Shown one piece after another: positions 24,439 through 34,924 of a DNA stretch of 64,000 nucleotides. The position numbers were made by a program, and so were the translations under genes. The stretch comes from Cellvibrionaceae bacterium 1162T.S.0a.05. Lineage in GTDB: Bacteria; Pseudomonadota; Gammaproteobacteria; Pseudomonadales; Cellvibrionaceae. Numbering within the stretch: position 1 is the stretch's first letter; every line of letters starts with the position of its first letter. The notes under the pieces are model-generated. The model did not search any database. It saw nothing but the letters and a program-made list of their open reading frames with translations, and had not been told where the DNA came from. The stretch is taken from positions 661,501 to 725,500 of the forward strand of contig LANB01000001.1 of the NCBI GenBank assembly GCA_000964245.1. The letters run 5' to 3'.

Positions 24439-24466
24439 GTTATAGCACTTTAAGTATAGCCTGCAA
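24439..24466 (-). promoter_or_regulatory. candidate sigma-70 promoter for the pil operon
   Basis: On the minus strand TTGCAG is followed after 16 nt by TATAAC, 37 nt before the pilM start codon. For divergent mrcA, a good -10 (TATAAT, 24502-24507) is visible but lacks a clear -35. Confidence 0.4.
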
Positions 24467-24557
24467 CATAAGACTACGTATGTAAAGTGTGAAAAAGGTC
24501 TTATAATGGCAATTCATCGCGAATTACCGCCTCTAATCACCATTTCTACTAAAAAAC

Positions 24558-27275
24558 ATGAAAAAGCGAACAAAAGTCTTGATTACCTGCCTTTGGCTGG
24601 CTGTTGCAGGTACCGGTGCCGGCCTTTCAAGCTTAGCAGGTATGTTCCTGTATTTAAGTCCAAAATTACCTTCAGTGGCCTCAATTCGTGAAGTAAAACT
24701 CGAAACCCCCTTACGAATTTTCTCGGCCGACAAGAAATTAATCGGAGAAATCGGTGAGTATCGCCGGCAACCTGTCAGCATCGACTTAATACCCGATGAC
24801 CTGAAAAACGCCATTATCGCCACGGAAGATGAAGATTTTTATGAGCACTCCGGCGTTTCGCTAAAAGGGATTGCTCGCGCGGTATACACCCTCCTGAAAA
24901 CCGGCCGCAAAGGCCCGGGCGGCAGCACAATCACAATGCAAATCACGCGGCACGAGTACCTGCATCTTCGCCAGGAATTTACCCGCAAATTCAATGAAAT
25001 TATCCTCGCACGAAAAATTGAACAAGAGTTAACCAAGGACCAGATTCTAGAGCTTTACTGCAATTACATGTTTTTGGGTAAACGCGCCTGGGGCGTAGAG
25101 GCAGCCGCCCAGGTTTACTACGGTAAATCTCTTGCTGACCTTGATTTGGCCCAACTGGCAATGATCGCCGGAATTTTCCAGGCTCCCTCCTCTAAAAACC
25201 CCATCAATAACCCGGAAAGGGCCATCGAACGCCGGAATTACGTACTCTCACGCATGTTTAAAGAAGGTTTTATTGATCAAGCCCGCTATGAAGAGGCTAT
25301 CGCCAAACCTGTTACTGCCCGCCAACATGGGCAAGCTCTGGATATTTCTGCGCCTTACGTAACAGAAATGGCTCGACTGAAAGCTGTGGAGCTATGGGGC
25401 CAAGCTGCCTACAAGGACGGTTATGAGATTTACACGTCGGTCGACAGTAGGCTTCAGGAAACAGCACAGAAAGCTGTCGTCAACGGCATCATGGCCTACG
25501 ACCAACGCCACGGCTACCGCGGCCCGGAAAAACAATTGGACCCTGCCGACCTGGTCATTTTGACGGACGATAACGGCAATGAGACCTTCGATTACACCCC
25601 CTGGCTGGAAAATCTCTCTGCGATTCCCACTTATGCTGGCCTCACACCTGCCATTGTCACTGCGGTAAACGAAGACAGCATTGCATTTTTATTTGCCGAT
25701 AACACAACTGTGGCTCTTCCCTGGGAGGGAAAACTTTCTGAAACTCGCCCCTACGTAAATGAAAATGTCCGCAACCCCGCCCCGAAAACACCAGCTGAAT
25801 TACTCGCCGTCGGCGATGTCGTTCGACTGATTAAGGTCGACGGAACAGCGGAGGAGAACAAGGTGGAAAACCAGGAAGAGGAGGGCCAGCAAGAAAACCG
25901 GGGAGAGAACCCGGGATGGCAGCTGAGTCAGCTCCCCGCGGTTCAGGGGTCATTAGTGTCCCTTAACCCTGACAACGGCGCAATCCTGGCCCTGGTCGGC
26001 GGCTTCGACTACTACCACAGCAACTTTAATCGCATCACCCAGGCAGAGCGCCAACCGGGTTCAAACTTCAAGCCCTTCATCTACACAACCGCGCTGGAAC
26101 AGGGAATGACCGCAGCGACGGTGATCAACGACGCGCCCGTCGTGTCTGAATATGACTCCCAGTTGGAAAATGATTGGCGCCCGACAAACGATGACCACAC
26201 CTTTTCCGGCCCGACACGCCTGCGTAAAGCCCTTTACGGCTCCAAGAACCTGGTATCTATCCGCGTCCTGCGGCAGATCGGTGTCGGCGAAACAGTTCGC
26301 AGCCTGGTGAAATACGGTTTTGACGAGGAGAGCATCCCTCGAGACCTGACACTCTCTCTCGGCAGCCTCGGTTTAACCCCATTAAAGCTGGTAACAGGCT
26401 ACGCCGTGTTTGCCAACGGAGGATACCGTGTTGAACCCTGGCTGATTGAGCGCATAACCAACCTGGATGGCGAGACTGTCTACATTGAGGCACCACTTAC
26501 CGTGTGTCAGGAATGCGAAGATGAAGAAAGCGCTGACGAAGAGAATGAATCCGGTAAAGAAATCCATGCAACCCTCAATGCAGGAGAGGAAGCAGTCTCG
26601 GAGGCGATGGATTCTGCGGAGGACAGCGACACCGGTCTTTCGGACGATGACCTACAGGCCACCGATCTGGTGCAAAGCCCCGTGCTCCCCAACGCGCCCT
26701 ACGAGTTTAGCGGCGACCCCTTTGATCTTCCCTTTATTAAAAAATACTGGCTTGGCATTGTGACCGAACAAGACTACCCACGCGCCGAACGTGTTGTCGA
26801 TGAACGCGTCGCCTACATTATCGACTCCATGCTGCGCGACGTGATTCGCCAAGGCACAGGCGTGCGCGCGAAGAAACTTGGCCGCAACGACCTGGCTGGA
26901 AAAACCGGCACCACCAACGGCCCCAATGATGTCTGGTTCTCAGGTTACAACGGCAATGTGGTTACCACAACGTGGATCGGCTTTGACCAATTTACACCTC
27001 TCGGAAATCGCGAATACGGCGGTACAGCTGCGCTGCCGATCTGGATGGACTATATGGAGGTGGCACTAAAAGGCAAACCGGAAACCATCCGCCCGCAACC
27101 GCAAGGCATCGTGAGCGTCAGGATTAACCCCGAAACCGGGGAGCGCGCGCGCGTGGACGACCCGGACGCAATTTTTGAGATATTTCGTGCTGAACATGTA
27201 CCGGAACCCAAGGAAAACACGCCGGACCCAGGAACTCCGTGGAGCGAGGAAGGACTTACCGAAGACCTGTTCTAG
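24558..27275 (+). CDS. mrcA: penicillin-binding protein 1A
   Basis: PBP1A (ponA) is the bifunctional class A enzyme that polymerises and cross-links peptidoglycan at the inner membrane. After one N-terminal helix comes the GT51 domain (EDEDFYEHSG, about 89-98). The transpeptidase motifs follow: S502-N-F-K, SKN and K782-TG. At 905 aa it is longer than E. coli PBP1A (850). The extra length is partly two acidic low-complexity stretches: a Glu/Asn/Gln-rich one before the transpeptidase (about 432-455) and a second inside it (about 655-700), just after a CQEC. The stop codon TAG lies in the CTAG that flanks a MITE-like element. Confidence 0.95.
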   Translation: MKKRTKVLITCLWLAVAGTGAGLSSLAGMFLYLSPKLPSVASIREVKLETPLRIFSADKKLIGEIGEYRRQPVSIDLIPDDLKNAIIATEDEDFYEHSGVSLKGIARAVYTLLKTGRKGPGGSTITMQITRHEYLHLRQEFTRKFNEIILARKIEQELTKDQILELYCNYMFLGKRAWGVEAAAQVYYGKSLADLDLAQLAMIAGIFQAPSSKNPINNPERAIERRNYVLSRMFKEGFIDQARYEEAIAKPVTARQHGQALDISAPYVTEMARLKAVELWGQAAYKDGYEIYTSVDSRLQETAQKAVVNGIMAYDQRHGYRGPEKQLDPADLVILTDDNGNETFDYTPWLENLSAIPTYAGLTPAIVTAVNEDSIAFLFADNTTVALPWEGKLSETRPYVNENVRNPAPKTPAELLAVGDVVRLIKVDGTAEENKVENQEEEGQQENRGENPGWQLSQLPAVQGSLVSLNPDNGAILALVGGFDYYHSNFNRITQAERQPGSNFKPFIYTTALEQGMTAATVINDAPVVSEYDSQLENDWRPTNDDHTFSGPTRLRKALYGSKNLVSIRVLRQIGVGETVRSLVKYGFDEESIPRDLTLSLGSLGLTPLKLVTGYAVFANGGYRVEPWLIERITNLDGETVYIEAPLTVCQECEDEESADEENESGKEIHATLNAGEEAVSEAMDSAEDSDTGLSDDDLQATDLVQSPVLPNAPYEFSGDPFDLPFIKKYWLGIVTEQDYPRAERVVDERVAYIIDSMLRDVIRQGTGVRAKKLGRNDLAGKTGTTNGPNDVWFSGYNGNVVTTTWIGFDQFTPLGNREYGGTAALPIWMDYMEVALKGKPETIRPQPQGIVSVRINPETGERARVDDPDAIFEIFRAEHVPEPKENTPDPGTPWSEEGLTEDLF

Positions 27276-27444
27276 GGAACCTCTGAAAAATGGAAATATT
27301 TTTTCTGTGGCAAGGAAGCACCGCGCGGAGAACAGACTGAGCCGGCACCCCGGTTTACTGGATTAAATGAGGATCGACTGAGCCGGCACACCGGCACGGA
27401 GCTGACGCCGCCACAGGGGAAATAGGCCATTTTTCAGAGGTTCC
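27276..27444. mobile_element. 169-bp MITE-like element with 18-bp inverted ends
   Basis: Perfect 18-bp terminal inverted repeats (GGAACCTCTGAAAAATGG, 27276-27293, and its complement, 27427-27444) enclose 133 bp with no reading frame of note. The flanks are CTAG on both sides (27272-27275 and 27445-27448), which fits a 4-bp target duplication like that of some IS5-family elements. Because CTAG is itself palindromic this is suggestive only. Inside are two 19-bp direct repeats (27335-27353 and 27376-27394) with one mismatch. Confidence 0.7.
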
Positions 27445-27481
27445 CTAGATCTCCAGAGACAACTGGAAACACGGACACAGC

Positions 27482-27509
27482 AAAAATCAGGAAGCTTCGG
27501 CTTCCTGAT
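27482..27509 (-). terminator. rpmE intrinsic terminator
   Basis: On the minus strand a perfect 10-bp stem (ATCAGGAAGC and its complement) with a 4-nt loop is followed by five T, 58 nt after the rpmE stop. It is a strong terminator. Confidence 0.88.
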
Positions 27510-27567
27510 TCGCTTTAAGAAATAATTCTGAAAGAAAGGGCTTTCTGAACGAAAACCCTCGAAAATT

Positions 27568-27780
27568 CTACTTGCTACCGCGACGCGCAAAACGCTTGTT
27601 AAAGCGGTCAATACGACCACCGCTATCTACAACTTTCTGCTTACCAGTGTAGAAAGGGTGACACTCTGAACATACGTCGAGGTGAATTTCCTTAGCCATC
27701 GTGGAACGGGTCTTGATCACGTTTCCGCAGCTACAGGTGGCGGTCATTTCACCGTATTTGGGTTGAATATCTGCTTGCAT
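27568..27780 (-). CDS. rpmE: 50S ribosomal protein L31
   Basis: The 70-aa protein begins [12 protein letters not shown]. It carries the zinc ligands of the C+ form of L31: C-S-C near residue 16 and C-S-E-C near residue 37. The C-terminal [11 protein letters not shown] is typical. A zinc-free paralogue often takes over under zinc shortage but is not in this window. The frame extends upstream past 27780 but that part is not L31. It is divergent from priA, as in E. coli and Pseudomonas. Confidence 0.96.
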   Translation of the reverse strand: MQADIQPKYGEMTATCSCGNVIKTRSTMAKEIHLDVCSECHPFYTGKQKVVDSGGRIDRFNKRFARRGSK

Positions 27781-27902
27781 TGTTTCAGTCTCACTGTTCT
27801 GTGCACCGCCACCAAATCTTGTGTCTGGCACGGTACATCCATTATCGTAGCGCCCCCGCTTCCGAGGGAGCGCGCATACTACCAGATACGCAACAGAACT
27901 CA

Positions 27903-30116
27903 ATGCTTAAAACCATACTAAAAATTGCCCTGCCGCTCCCACTGCCCCAGCTCTACGACTACCTGCCGCCGGCAGATTGTGATGTGGAGAGTCTGCAGCC
28001 AGGCCAACGCTTACTGCTGCCTTTTGGCAACCGCGAACTGGTTGGCGTACTCGTTCGCATCAGCGCCGACGCAGATATCAACCCCGAAAAAATCAAAGCG
28101 GCAATCAAGACAATTGAAAGTAAACCCTCACTTACACCGGAACTTCTCAAACTCTGCCAGTGGGCTGCGGGCTACTACCACCATGCCTTGGGTGAAATTC
28201 TCAGTGCAGCCCTGCCACTGCGTTATCGCAAGGACGAAGCGCGGGAGGAGTTACGCGAACACGTTTGGGTCCATACTACCGAGGGCCTGGGCTTACCCGC
28301 CGACGCCCTGAAGCGCAGCAAGAAACAACAAACCCTGCACCAATGGCTTCTCAGTGAAGGCAAAGCCACCGTGGCAGACTGCAAGCGCCTGAAAATCAGT
28401 GGCGCAGTGACCAAAGCCCTGGAAGAAAAAGGCTTGATTAAACCCGCCTTACTGGACATCCCGCCCTTTTCACCTTCCCAGGAAATTCTCGCAAGCCCGG
28501 CACTGGCACTGAACAAAGAGCAAAGCGACGCGCTTGCTGCAATCCGCTACCACGCTTTTCGCTGTTACCTCCTCCACGGTGTAACGGGTAGCGGCAAAAC
28601 CGAAGTCTATATGCAGCTGATTGCACGCACTTTGCAAACCGGCAAGCAAGTGCTGGTTTTAATACCGGAAATTGGACTCAGTCCACAAACACTCGCCCGT
28701 TTTCGCGCACGCTTCAAGGTAGAGATAGCAGAGCTTCACTCGCGGGTTAGCGAAGTCGAACGTGCACAAAACTGGGAAAAAGCCCGCTCTGGTGTGGCCA
28801 GAATCATCCTGGGCACCCGACTTGCCGCATTAACACCGCTTGCAGATCCCGGCCTGATTATCGTTGATGAAGAACATGACCCTTCCTTCAAACAACAGGA
28901 TGGCTTCCGCTATTCCGCGCGCGACCTGTCTATCTATCGCGCCAGTCAGTTAAAAATCCCGATTGTACTCGGCAGCGCTACCCCCTCACTGGAAAGTTTG
29001 AACCACGCCCTGCAGGGCCGTTACACCCATTTGCGGCTCAGATCGCGTGCCGGGCAGGCTATAGAACCACATATGCAGGTGCTGGATTTACGCGATCAGC
29101 CCCTGCAAGCTGGCTTGGCCGAAAGCGCACTGGAGGGTATTCGCCACACACTTGAAGCCGGCAAGCAGGCCCTGGTTTTTCTTAACCGCCGCGGGTATGC
29201 GCCGCTTTTGTTTTGCCAAAGTTGCGGCTGGCAAGCGAAATGTCAGGCCTGCGAGCTAAACTTTACGCTGCACCAGCACCCTGCACGCCTGCACTGCCAC
29301 CATTGCGATGCTCGTCGCGCCTTGCCCCGCCAGTGCCCGCAATGCAAACACTCGCAGTTATTGCACAATGGTGTCGGCACAGAGCAGGTGGTGGAAAACC
29401 TGAAATCGCTTTTTACGCACTATCCCGTGCTGCGTATTGACCGCGATACCACGCGCAACAAGCAGGATTTCAGCAAATTGCTTCAGCAAATTCATGACAA
29501 AGACGCCGCTGTGCTGGTGGGCACACAAATGCTGGCCAAGGGGCATCATTTCAGCAAACTCGACCTCGTCGTTGTGATGGATACCGATCAGGGCTTGATG
29601 AGTTCAGATTTCAAGGCGCTGGAACGCCTCGGTCAGCTGACCACGCAAGTTGCAGGGCGTGCAGGCAGGGAAGAACAGCAGGGGACGGTTTTGCTACAAA
29701 GCTATCAGCCCGAACACCCCTTACTGCAATGCCTGATTCACGAAGGTTATGAGCATTTCGCACAAAGGCTCCTCAACTCTCGACAACAGGCAAAGCTTCC
29801 TCCTTTTACCTACAGTGCCCTGTTGAGAGCCGAATCCAAACGCGGAGAAAACGCCATGGAACTGCTCGCCGCGCTGAAACGGAAATTTCTACACTTTAAA
29901 ACACAGGCCAATTGCCCGGCCCTGCGGGTTCTCGGCCCCTTTCCCGCGCCCATCGAAAAAGTGCAGAACCGGTTTCGATTTCAACTCCAACTCTTTAGCG
30001 ACGATCGCGCTGCCCTGCACCGCAGCCTGGATTTCAGTATCACCGAGATCCAGAGCCAGGCACTCGCCAAGCGGGTACGCTGGTCAGTGGATGTCGACCC
30101 CGGCGACTACAGCTAA
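27903..30116 (+). CDS. priA: primosomal helicase PriA
   Basis: PriA restarts collapsed replication forks by loading DnaB through PriB/PriC/DnaT. The 737-aa protein has the N-terminal 3'-end-binding domain and Walker A GVTGSGKT (226-233). The DEEH Walker B follows (around 322), then a zinc-binding insert with paired CxxC motifs (CQSCGW, CQAC, CHHC, CPQC) and motifs V and VI (QVAGRAGR). The ATG at 27903 gives [20 protein letters not shown], the usual start; the upstream extension overlaps rpmE and is rejected. Confidence 0.96.
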   Translation: MLKTILKIALPLPLPQLYDYLPPADCDVESLQPGQRLLLPFGNRELVGVLVRISADADINPEKIKAAIKTIESKPSLTPELLKLCQWAAGYYHHALGEILSAALPLRYRKDEAREELREHVWVHTTEGLGLPADALKRSKKQQTLHQWLLSEGKATVADCKRLKISGAVTKALEEKGLIKPALLDIPPFSPSQEILASPALALNKEQSDALAAIRYHAFRCYLLHGVTGSGKTEVYMQLIARTLQTGKQVLVLIPEIGLSPQTLARFRARFKVEIAELHSRVSEVERAQNWEKARSGVARIILGTRLAALTPLADPGLIIVDEEHDPSFKQQDGFRYSARDLSIYRASQLKIPIVLGSATPSLESLNHALQGRYTHLRLRSRAGQAIEPHMQVLDLRDQPLQAGLAESALEGIRHTLEAGKQALVFLNRRGYAPLLFCQSCGWQAKCQACELNFTLHQHPARLHCHHCDARRALPRQCPQCKHSQLLHNGVGTEQVVENLKSLFTHYPVLRIDRDTTRNKQDFSKLLQQIHDKDAAVLVGTQMLAKGHHFSKLDLVVVMDTDQGLMSSDFKALERLGQLTTQVAGRAGREEQQGTVLLQSYQPEHPLLQCLIHEGYEHFAQRLLNSRQQAKLPPFTYSALLRAESKRGENAMELLAALKRKFLHFKTQANCPALRVLGPFPAPIEKVQNRFRFQLQLFSDDRAALHRSLDFSITEIQSQALAKRVRWSVDVDPGDYS

Positions 30117-30260
30117 AAAGCCGACTTGACACACTTCAAATAAATTTTAAAAAAGCGCCTTAAGCAATTAAAAAATATAGGAAAAACCCCTCCCATTGCA
30201 CGCATAATAGTTTACAATTATTGGACATTCTCCTCGCCGTTTTCAGATTATTTTCACACT

Positions 30261-30851
30261 ATGGCCAAAGATTACGCTCGTAAAAAACGCCCTGCTGCCA
30301 GCCGCAAGCGCTATGAACCCAAAGTACCCGCCTGGGTTTGGCTATTTACCGGCGGCGTGCTTGGCGCATTTATTATGTTTTTAATGCATCTCACCAAAGT
30401 GGAAGATGCCGCTCCTAGCCAGCTATCCTTTGCAAAAGACGCGCAGGAAGCCGTTGAAAATAAAGTCGACAATCAGCTCGTTGAAACCGAAAAGCCCGAA
30501 CGCCCCTCCTCCCCCTTCAGCTTTCGCGACTTACTTCGCGATCAGGAAGTCAAAGTCGAGGATGAAGGCCAACCAGGTTCTGCTCCCGCACAAGCTGCGC
30601 CCAGTTACGAATATACCCTGCAAGTCGCCTCCTTCAAGACACAACAGGATGCCGACCAGGTGCGCGCAGAATTAATCCTGCTCAACATGGACGCCCGTAT
30701 CGAAAAAGTGATTGTTCGGGATAACGAAACCTGGTTTCGGGTCGTTGTTGGTCCTTTTACTTCGCGCTCCAAGCTCTCGAAAGCACGCAGCACCCTGATT
30801 TCCAACAATTACAGCGCCGAAGTGCGCAAGCGTGTCCTCGGCTCCGGCTGA
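30261..30851 (+). CDS. SPOR-domain membrane protein (FtsN-like)
   Basis: The 196-aa protein has a basic cytoplasmic start (DYARKKRPAASRKRYEPK), one membrane helix (about 27-46), a charged periplasmic linker and a C-terminal SPOR domain (about 112-190). The SPOR domain contains YTLQVASFKTQQDADQVRAE and WFRVVVGPF. This is the FtsN plan: bitopic, septum-targeted, with a SPOR domain binding denuded glycan. In Pseudomonas the corresponding gene also lies before hslV. Whether it is the essential FtsN cannot be told from sequence alone. Confidence 0.82.
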   Translation: MAKDYARKKRPAASRKRYEPKVPAWVWLFTGGVLGAFIMFLMHLTKVEDAAPSQLSFAKDAQEAVENKVDNQLVETEKPERPSSPFSFRDLLRDQEVKVEDEGQPGSAPAQAAPSYEYTLQVASFKTQQDADQVRAELILLNMDARIEKVIVRDNETWFRVVVGPFTSRSKLSKARSTLISNNYSAEVRKRVLGSG

Positions 30852-30970
30852 TTCATCCCCCTCTGAATGGCCACATCCTGAAAGCCATCAACACCGGCAC
30901 GTGTCCGGTTGAAAATTCCCTCTCCACCCCCACAATGAAAAATGGAAATTAACCCGTTTGAGGAGTAGGC

Positions 30971-31510
30971 GTGGAGCAATATCGAGGCACAACCATTTTA
31001 TCGGTCAGACGCGGCAACCAGGTCGTGATAGGTGGCGACGGGCAAGTCAGCCTGGGCAATACCATTATGAAGGGCAATGCCCGCAAAGTGCGCCGACTCT
31101 ATAAAGACCAGGTCATCGCAGGTTTTGCAGGCGGCACCGCCGATGCTTTCACCCTATTTGAACGTTTTGAAGCCAAGCTGGAAACCCACAATGGTCAACT
31201 GGTGCGCGCTGCCGTCGAACTGGCGAAAGATTGGCGGACTGATCGTGCCCTCAGACGTCTGGAAGCGCTTCTCGCCGTCGCCAATAAAGATGCCTCATTG
31301 ATTGTGACCGGCAATGGCGATGTCATTCAACCTGAAGATGATCTCATTGCAATTGGCTCTGGCGGAGCCTTCGCACAATCTGCCGCGCGTGCACTTCTGG
31401 ACAATACCGAATTGCCTGCAAAAGACATTGTCGAAAAAGGTCTCAGCATCGCTGGCGACATTTGCGTTTACACCAATCACAATTTCACCATCGAAGAACT
31501 CAGTTATTAA
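30971..31510 (+). CDS. hslV: HslV peptidase of the HslUV protease
   Basis: HslV is the N-terminal-threonine peptidase of the bacterial proteasome-like HslUV complex. It starts at a GTG behind an AGGAG. Removal of six residues (MEQYRG) would expose the catalytic Thr in [15 protein letters not shown] and the C-terminal [13 protein letters not shown] are family hallmarks. The length of 179 aa is normal. hslU follows after 60 nt. Confidence 0.96.
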   Translation: MEQYRGTTILSVRRGNQVVIGGDGQVSLGNTIMKGNARKVRRLYKDQVIAGFAGGTADAFTLFERFEAKLETHNGQLVRAAVELAKDWRTDRALRRLEALLAVANKDASLIVTGNGDVIQPEDDLIAIGSGGAFAQSAARALLDNTELPAKDIVEKGLSIAGDICVYTNHNFTIEELSY

Positions 31511-31570
31511 TTTGCTCTGCTCGCCTTTCGCTTTTCCAGCCAGCAGGACGAACGCAGTAAGGAAAACCAC

Positions 31571-32887
31571 ATGTCCAACATGACACCCCGTGAAATTGTT
31601 CACGAACTGAATAAACATATTGTCGGCCAAAACGCCGCTAAAAAAGCGGTTGCCATTGCCCTGCGCAACCGTTGGCGGCGCATGCAGGTCGACAAAAATT
31701 TACGCAATGAAATCACCCCCAAAAATATTTTAATGATTGGCCCAACGGGCGTGGGCAAAACAGAAATTGCTCGTCGCCTCGCAAAATTGGCTAACGCACC
31801 TTTCATTAAAGTGGAAGCTACAAAATTTACCGAAGTGGGTTATGTTGGCCGCGATGTTGAATCCATCATCCGCGATCTGGTAGACGGTTCAGTCAAACTG
31901 TTTCGTGAACAGGAAATGCAAAAAGTGCGCAGCCGGGCAATGGAACTGGCAGAAGACCGCATACTCGATGTCCTCCTGCCTCCCGCGCGCATCGAAAACG
32001 AAGAAGTGAAAGAAACCAACACACGCCAAATTTTCCGCAAGAAACTGCGCGAAGGTGAGCTGGATGACAAGGAAATAGAAATTTCCCTGGCCGCGCCCAC
32101 GGTCGGTGTAGAAATCATGGCGCCTCCCGGCATGGAAGATATGACCAGCCAGCTGCAAAACATGTTTTCCAACATTCCCCAAGGCAAATCACGCAAGACA
32201 AAATTGCCAGTAAAAAAAGCCTTCAAGAAACTGACGGATGAAGAATGCAGCAAATTAATTAATGAAGAAGAACTGAAAACCCAAGCCATAGAAGCGGCCG
32301 AGCAAAATGGCATTGTCTTTATTGACGAAATCGATAAAGTTGCCAAACGCGAAGGCACCAGCGGCGCAGATGTCAGTCGCGAAGGGGTGCAACGCGATCT
32401 ACTTCCCCTTATCGAAGGCTGTACCGTTAGCACCAAGCACGGCATGATCAAAACAGATCATATTTTGTTTATCGCGTCTGGCGCCTTTCATCTTTCAAAA
32501 CCCTCGGATCTTATTCCCGAGTTACAGGGTCGCCTGCCGATTCGCGTCGAACTTGAGGCACTCACCCCTGAAGACTTCGAGCGCATCCTGACTGAACCCG
32601 ACGCGTCGCTGACTGAACAGCATCAAGCGCTCCTGAATGCCGAAGACATCAGTCTGGAATTCACCAAAGATGGCATTCGTCGTATTGCTGAAACGGCTTA
32701 TGAAGTGAATGAAAGCACTGAAAATATTGGAGCGCGCCGACTGCATACCGTCCTTGAAAAATTGCTGGAAGAAATCAGTTTTATGGAAGACGAAACACAA
32801 AAACACATTGTGGTCGATGCTGCCTTCGTAGAAAAACAGCTGGGCGAACTCGCGCGTGATGAAGACCTTAGTCGCTTTATACTTTAA
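31571..32887 (+). CDS. hslU: HslU unfoldase ATPase of the HslUV protease
   Basis: HslU is the AAA+ unfoldase that feeds HslV. The 438-aa chain has Walker [10 protein letters not shown] (about 56-64), the pore motif GYVGRD, the I-domain (about 110-240) with a run of charged residues, Walker B ([10 protein letters not shown]) and sensor 2 (IGARRLHTV). The C-terminal tail EDLSRFIL is the segment that inserts into HslV pockets. Confidence 0.97.
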   Translation: MSNMTPREIVHELNKHIVGQNAAKKAVAIALRNRWRRMQVDKNLRNEITPKNILMIGPTGVGKTEIARRLAKLANAPFIKVEATKFTEVGYVGRDVESIIRDLVDGSVKLFREQEMQKVRSRAMELAEDRILDVLLPPARIENEEVKETNTRQIFRKKLREGELDDKEIEISLAAPTVGVEIMAPPGMEDMTSQLQNMFSNIPQGKSRKTKLPVKKAFKKLTDEECSKLINEEELKTQAIEAAEQNGIVFIDEIDKVAKREGTSGADVSREGVQRDLLPLIEGCTVSTKHGMIKTDHILFIASGAFHLSKPSDLIPELQGRLPIRVELEALTPEDFERILTEPDASLTEQHQALLNAEDISLEFTKDGIRRIAETAYEVNESTENIGARRLHTVLEKLLEEISFMEDETQKHIVVDAAFVEKQLGELARDEDLSRFIL

Positions 32888-32940
32888 GGCGACTTTATTT
32901 GTTCTAAACCTGTACAAGCAAAACAAATACGACTACGACC

Positions 32941-33348
32941 ATGAGCCTTAATACTCCACCCGAGAGAATCAAGCTGCACAGAAAATCCTGTGTCCTTGAA
33001 GTCAGCTTCAATGGCCAGGACTATCGTCTTTCTGCGGAATATCTGCGGGTTTACTCGCCCTCAGCGGAAGTGAAGGGGCACGGCCCTGGTGAAGAAGTTC
33101 TGCAGCTAAACAAGGAAAATGTCGCCATCACCGGTATTGAACCCCAGGGCAACTACGCTATTAAATTACTCTATAGCGACGGCCACGATTCCGGCATTTA
33201 CTCCTGGTCTTACCTGAAAGAACTCGGTGAAAATCAGCAGGCAAATTGGCAGGACTACCTACAACGCGTTGAGGCGCATAAACAAAACGCCGAAACGGAA
33301 AAGGAAAAAGCGGAAACCACTGCGGTTAAGTGGGTTGACCCTTCCTGA
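32941..33348 (+). CDS. DUF971 (GBBH-like N-terminal) protein
   Basis: This 135-aa protein matches DUF971, the domain also found at the N-terminus of gamma-butyrobetaine hydroxylases and in Fe-S scaffold-like proteins. The core is LRVYSPSAEVKGHGPGE, followed by YAIKLLYSDGHDSGIYSWSYL. Its function is not established. It sits between hslU and ubiE, as in Pseudomonas. The C-terminal 25 residues are a Lys/Glu-rich tail. Confidence 0.85.
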   Translation: MSLNTPPERIKLHRKSCVLEVSFNGQDYRLSAEYLRVYSPSAEVKGHGPGEEVLQLNKENVAITGIEPQGNYAIKLLYSDGHDSGIYSWSYLKELGENQQANWQDYLQRVEAHKQNAETEKEKAETTAVKWVDPS

Positions 33349-33464
33349 CCTGCTCCCACAGTACGCCACCCTTACCGAATAGCCCGATCTGAGGGGCTTA
33401 CAGCGACATCCCGGCGCAGAAGCGCTACAATATCCCCCTCTCTCAAGCCACCAGTGAGTCAAGC

Positions 33465-34214
33465 ATGGCCGAAGAAAAACAAACCCATTTCGGATACGAA
33501 CAAGTCAAGGTTGAAGAAAAAGCCGGACGCGTCGCGGGCGTCTTTCACTCGGTCGCCGCCAAATATGACCTCATGAATGATTTAATGTCGGGCGGCATTC
33601 ATCGCTTGTGGAAGCGTTTTACTATCGAGGCCTCTGCCGTGCGACCTGGCCACAGCGTGCTCGATATCGCTGGCGGCACTGGCGACCTCACCGCGAAATT
33701 TTCCAGACTTGTTGGCGAGAACGGAAACGTAGTGCTTGCCGACATCAATGACTCCATGCTTAAAGTTGGGCGTGATAAGTTGTTGGATCACGGCATTGCT
33801 GGCAATGTTCAATACTCACTTGCCGACGCACAACACCTGCCCTTCGCCGACAATAGCTTTGATATTGTGACCATTGCCTTTGGGCTGCGCAACGTGACCG
33901 ACAAAGACCTCGCCCTGCGTTCAATGTTGCGTGTACTCAAACCCGGCGGGCGTTTATTGATTCTGGAATTTTCCAAACCCGAAACAGCCGCTCTCGAAAA
34001 AATTTACGACCAGTATTCATTTAAACTCCTACCTTTCATGGGCAAACTGGTCACCAATGATGCCGACAGCTATCGCTACCTCGCAGAGAGCATTCGCATG
34101 CACCCCGACCAGCAAACCCTCAAAGGAATGATGGAAGAAGCCGGCTTTGAGAATTGCAGTTTTCACAACATGACCGGTGGTATTGTCGCTCTCCACAAAG
34201 GATTTAAAGCCTGA
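33465..34214 (+). CDS. ubiE: ubiquinone/menaquinone methyltransferase UbiE
   Basis: UbiE is the SAM-dependent C-methyltransferase of ubiquinone (and menaquinone) synthesis. The SAM site is [12 protein letters not shown] (about 62-73). VADKYDLMND-like [15 protein letters not shown] and [11 protein letters not shown] are family signatures. The length is 249 aa. ubiJ starts 1 nt after its stop, so ubiE-ubiJ-ubiB is a tight operon. Confidence 0.96.
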   Translation: MAEEKQTHFGYEQVKVEEKAGRVAGVFHSVAAKYDLMNDLMSGGIHRLWKRFTIEASAVRPGHSVLDIAGGTGDLTAKFSRLVGENGNVVLADINDSMLKVGRDKLLDHGIAGNVQYSLADAQHLPFADNSFDIVTIAFGLRNVTDKDLALRSMLRVLKPGGRLLILEFSKPETAALEKIYDQYSFKLLPFMGKLVTNDADSYRYLAESIRMHPDQQTLKGMMEEAGFENCSFHNMTGGIVALHKGFKA

Positions 34215-34215
34215 C

Positions 34216-34911
34216 ATGGATCCAGCACTCGCCAGCGCCTTTGCACTCGCTTTGGAAAACTGCGTGAATGCCGCACTGACTTATGACGCGGGCACGCGGC
34301 ACAAACTCCAACAACTCGACACCTGTGTATTCCATTTCGATTTAAGCTCACCTACGCTGTCGCTTTATATGGAAGTGAGCAAACCTGGCCACACAGATGA
34401 AAACAGATTCCTGTTTGCCGTCTACTCGGAAAAAAACATCGACTGTAAAGTCAGTGGCGGTTTAAGCAATTTTTTGTTTTTATTTGCCAACTCGCAACTT
34501 AGCGGGCGCGGCAACATCAGCTCTCTGGCAGAAAGCGGCATCCGTGTACAAGGTAACACTGCCAAGCTCGCCATCCTGCAAGATTTGCTGCAGGAGCTGG
34601 ATATTGATTGGGAACAAGCCCTCATCGACTTCAACTCTCCACTCGGCGAAGGCGCCAAAGTTGTGAGCCATCAATTTGCAGAGGCCATCAAACATTTTTT
34701 AAATTGGCAAAAAGAAAACGCTGCAAGCATGGAAAACAACCTTGTAAGATTTCTGTTAGACGAAATCAAGGTATTGCCCAGCAAAGTCGAATTCAAGGAA
34801 TTTTCAACGCAAGTCGCAGCGTTACGTGCAGCGAGCGAGCGGCTACACGCCCGCGTCATTCGACAACAACAGCAAAAACAAGAACAAACCCAAGATCGAA
34901 ATAAAAAATAA
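34216..34911 (+). CDS. ubiJ: ubiquinone biosynthesis accessory factor UbiJ
   Basis: UbiJ is an SCP2-domain lipid-binding protein of the soluble Ubi complex (with UbiK) that holds ubiquinone intermediates. The 231-aa sequence has an N-terminal SCP2-like fold (about 5-110) and a C-terminal amphipathic/coiled-coil half ending in a Gln/Lys-rich tail. Identification rests mainly on the conserved ubiE-ubiJ-ubiB order and size. The ATG at 34216 is chosen because the upstream extension overlaps ubiE. Confidence 0.88.
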   Translation: MDPALASAFALALENCVNAALTYDAGTRHKLQQLDTCVFHFDLSSPTLSLYMEVSKPGHTDENRFLFAVYSEKNIDCKVSGGLSNFLFLFANSQLSGRGNISSLAESGIRVQGNTAKLAILQDLLQELDIDWEQALIDFNSPLGEGAKVVSHQFAEAIKHFLNWQKENAASMENNLVRFLLDEIKVLPSKVEFKEFSTQVAALRAASERLHARVIRQQQQKQEQTQDRNKK

Positions 34912-34924
34912 GGCGAATTCCAAG

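Noticed and set aside
27781-27902. Overlapping N-terminal extensions of rpmE and priA
   Set aside because: This is the divergent intergenic region; both proteins have family-typical starts at its edges.
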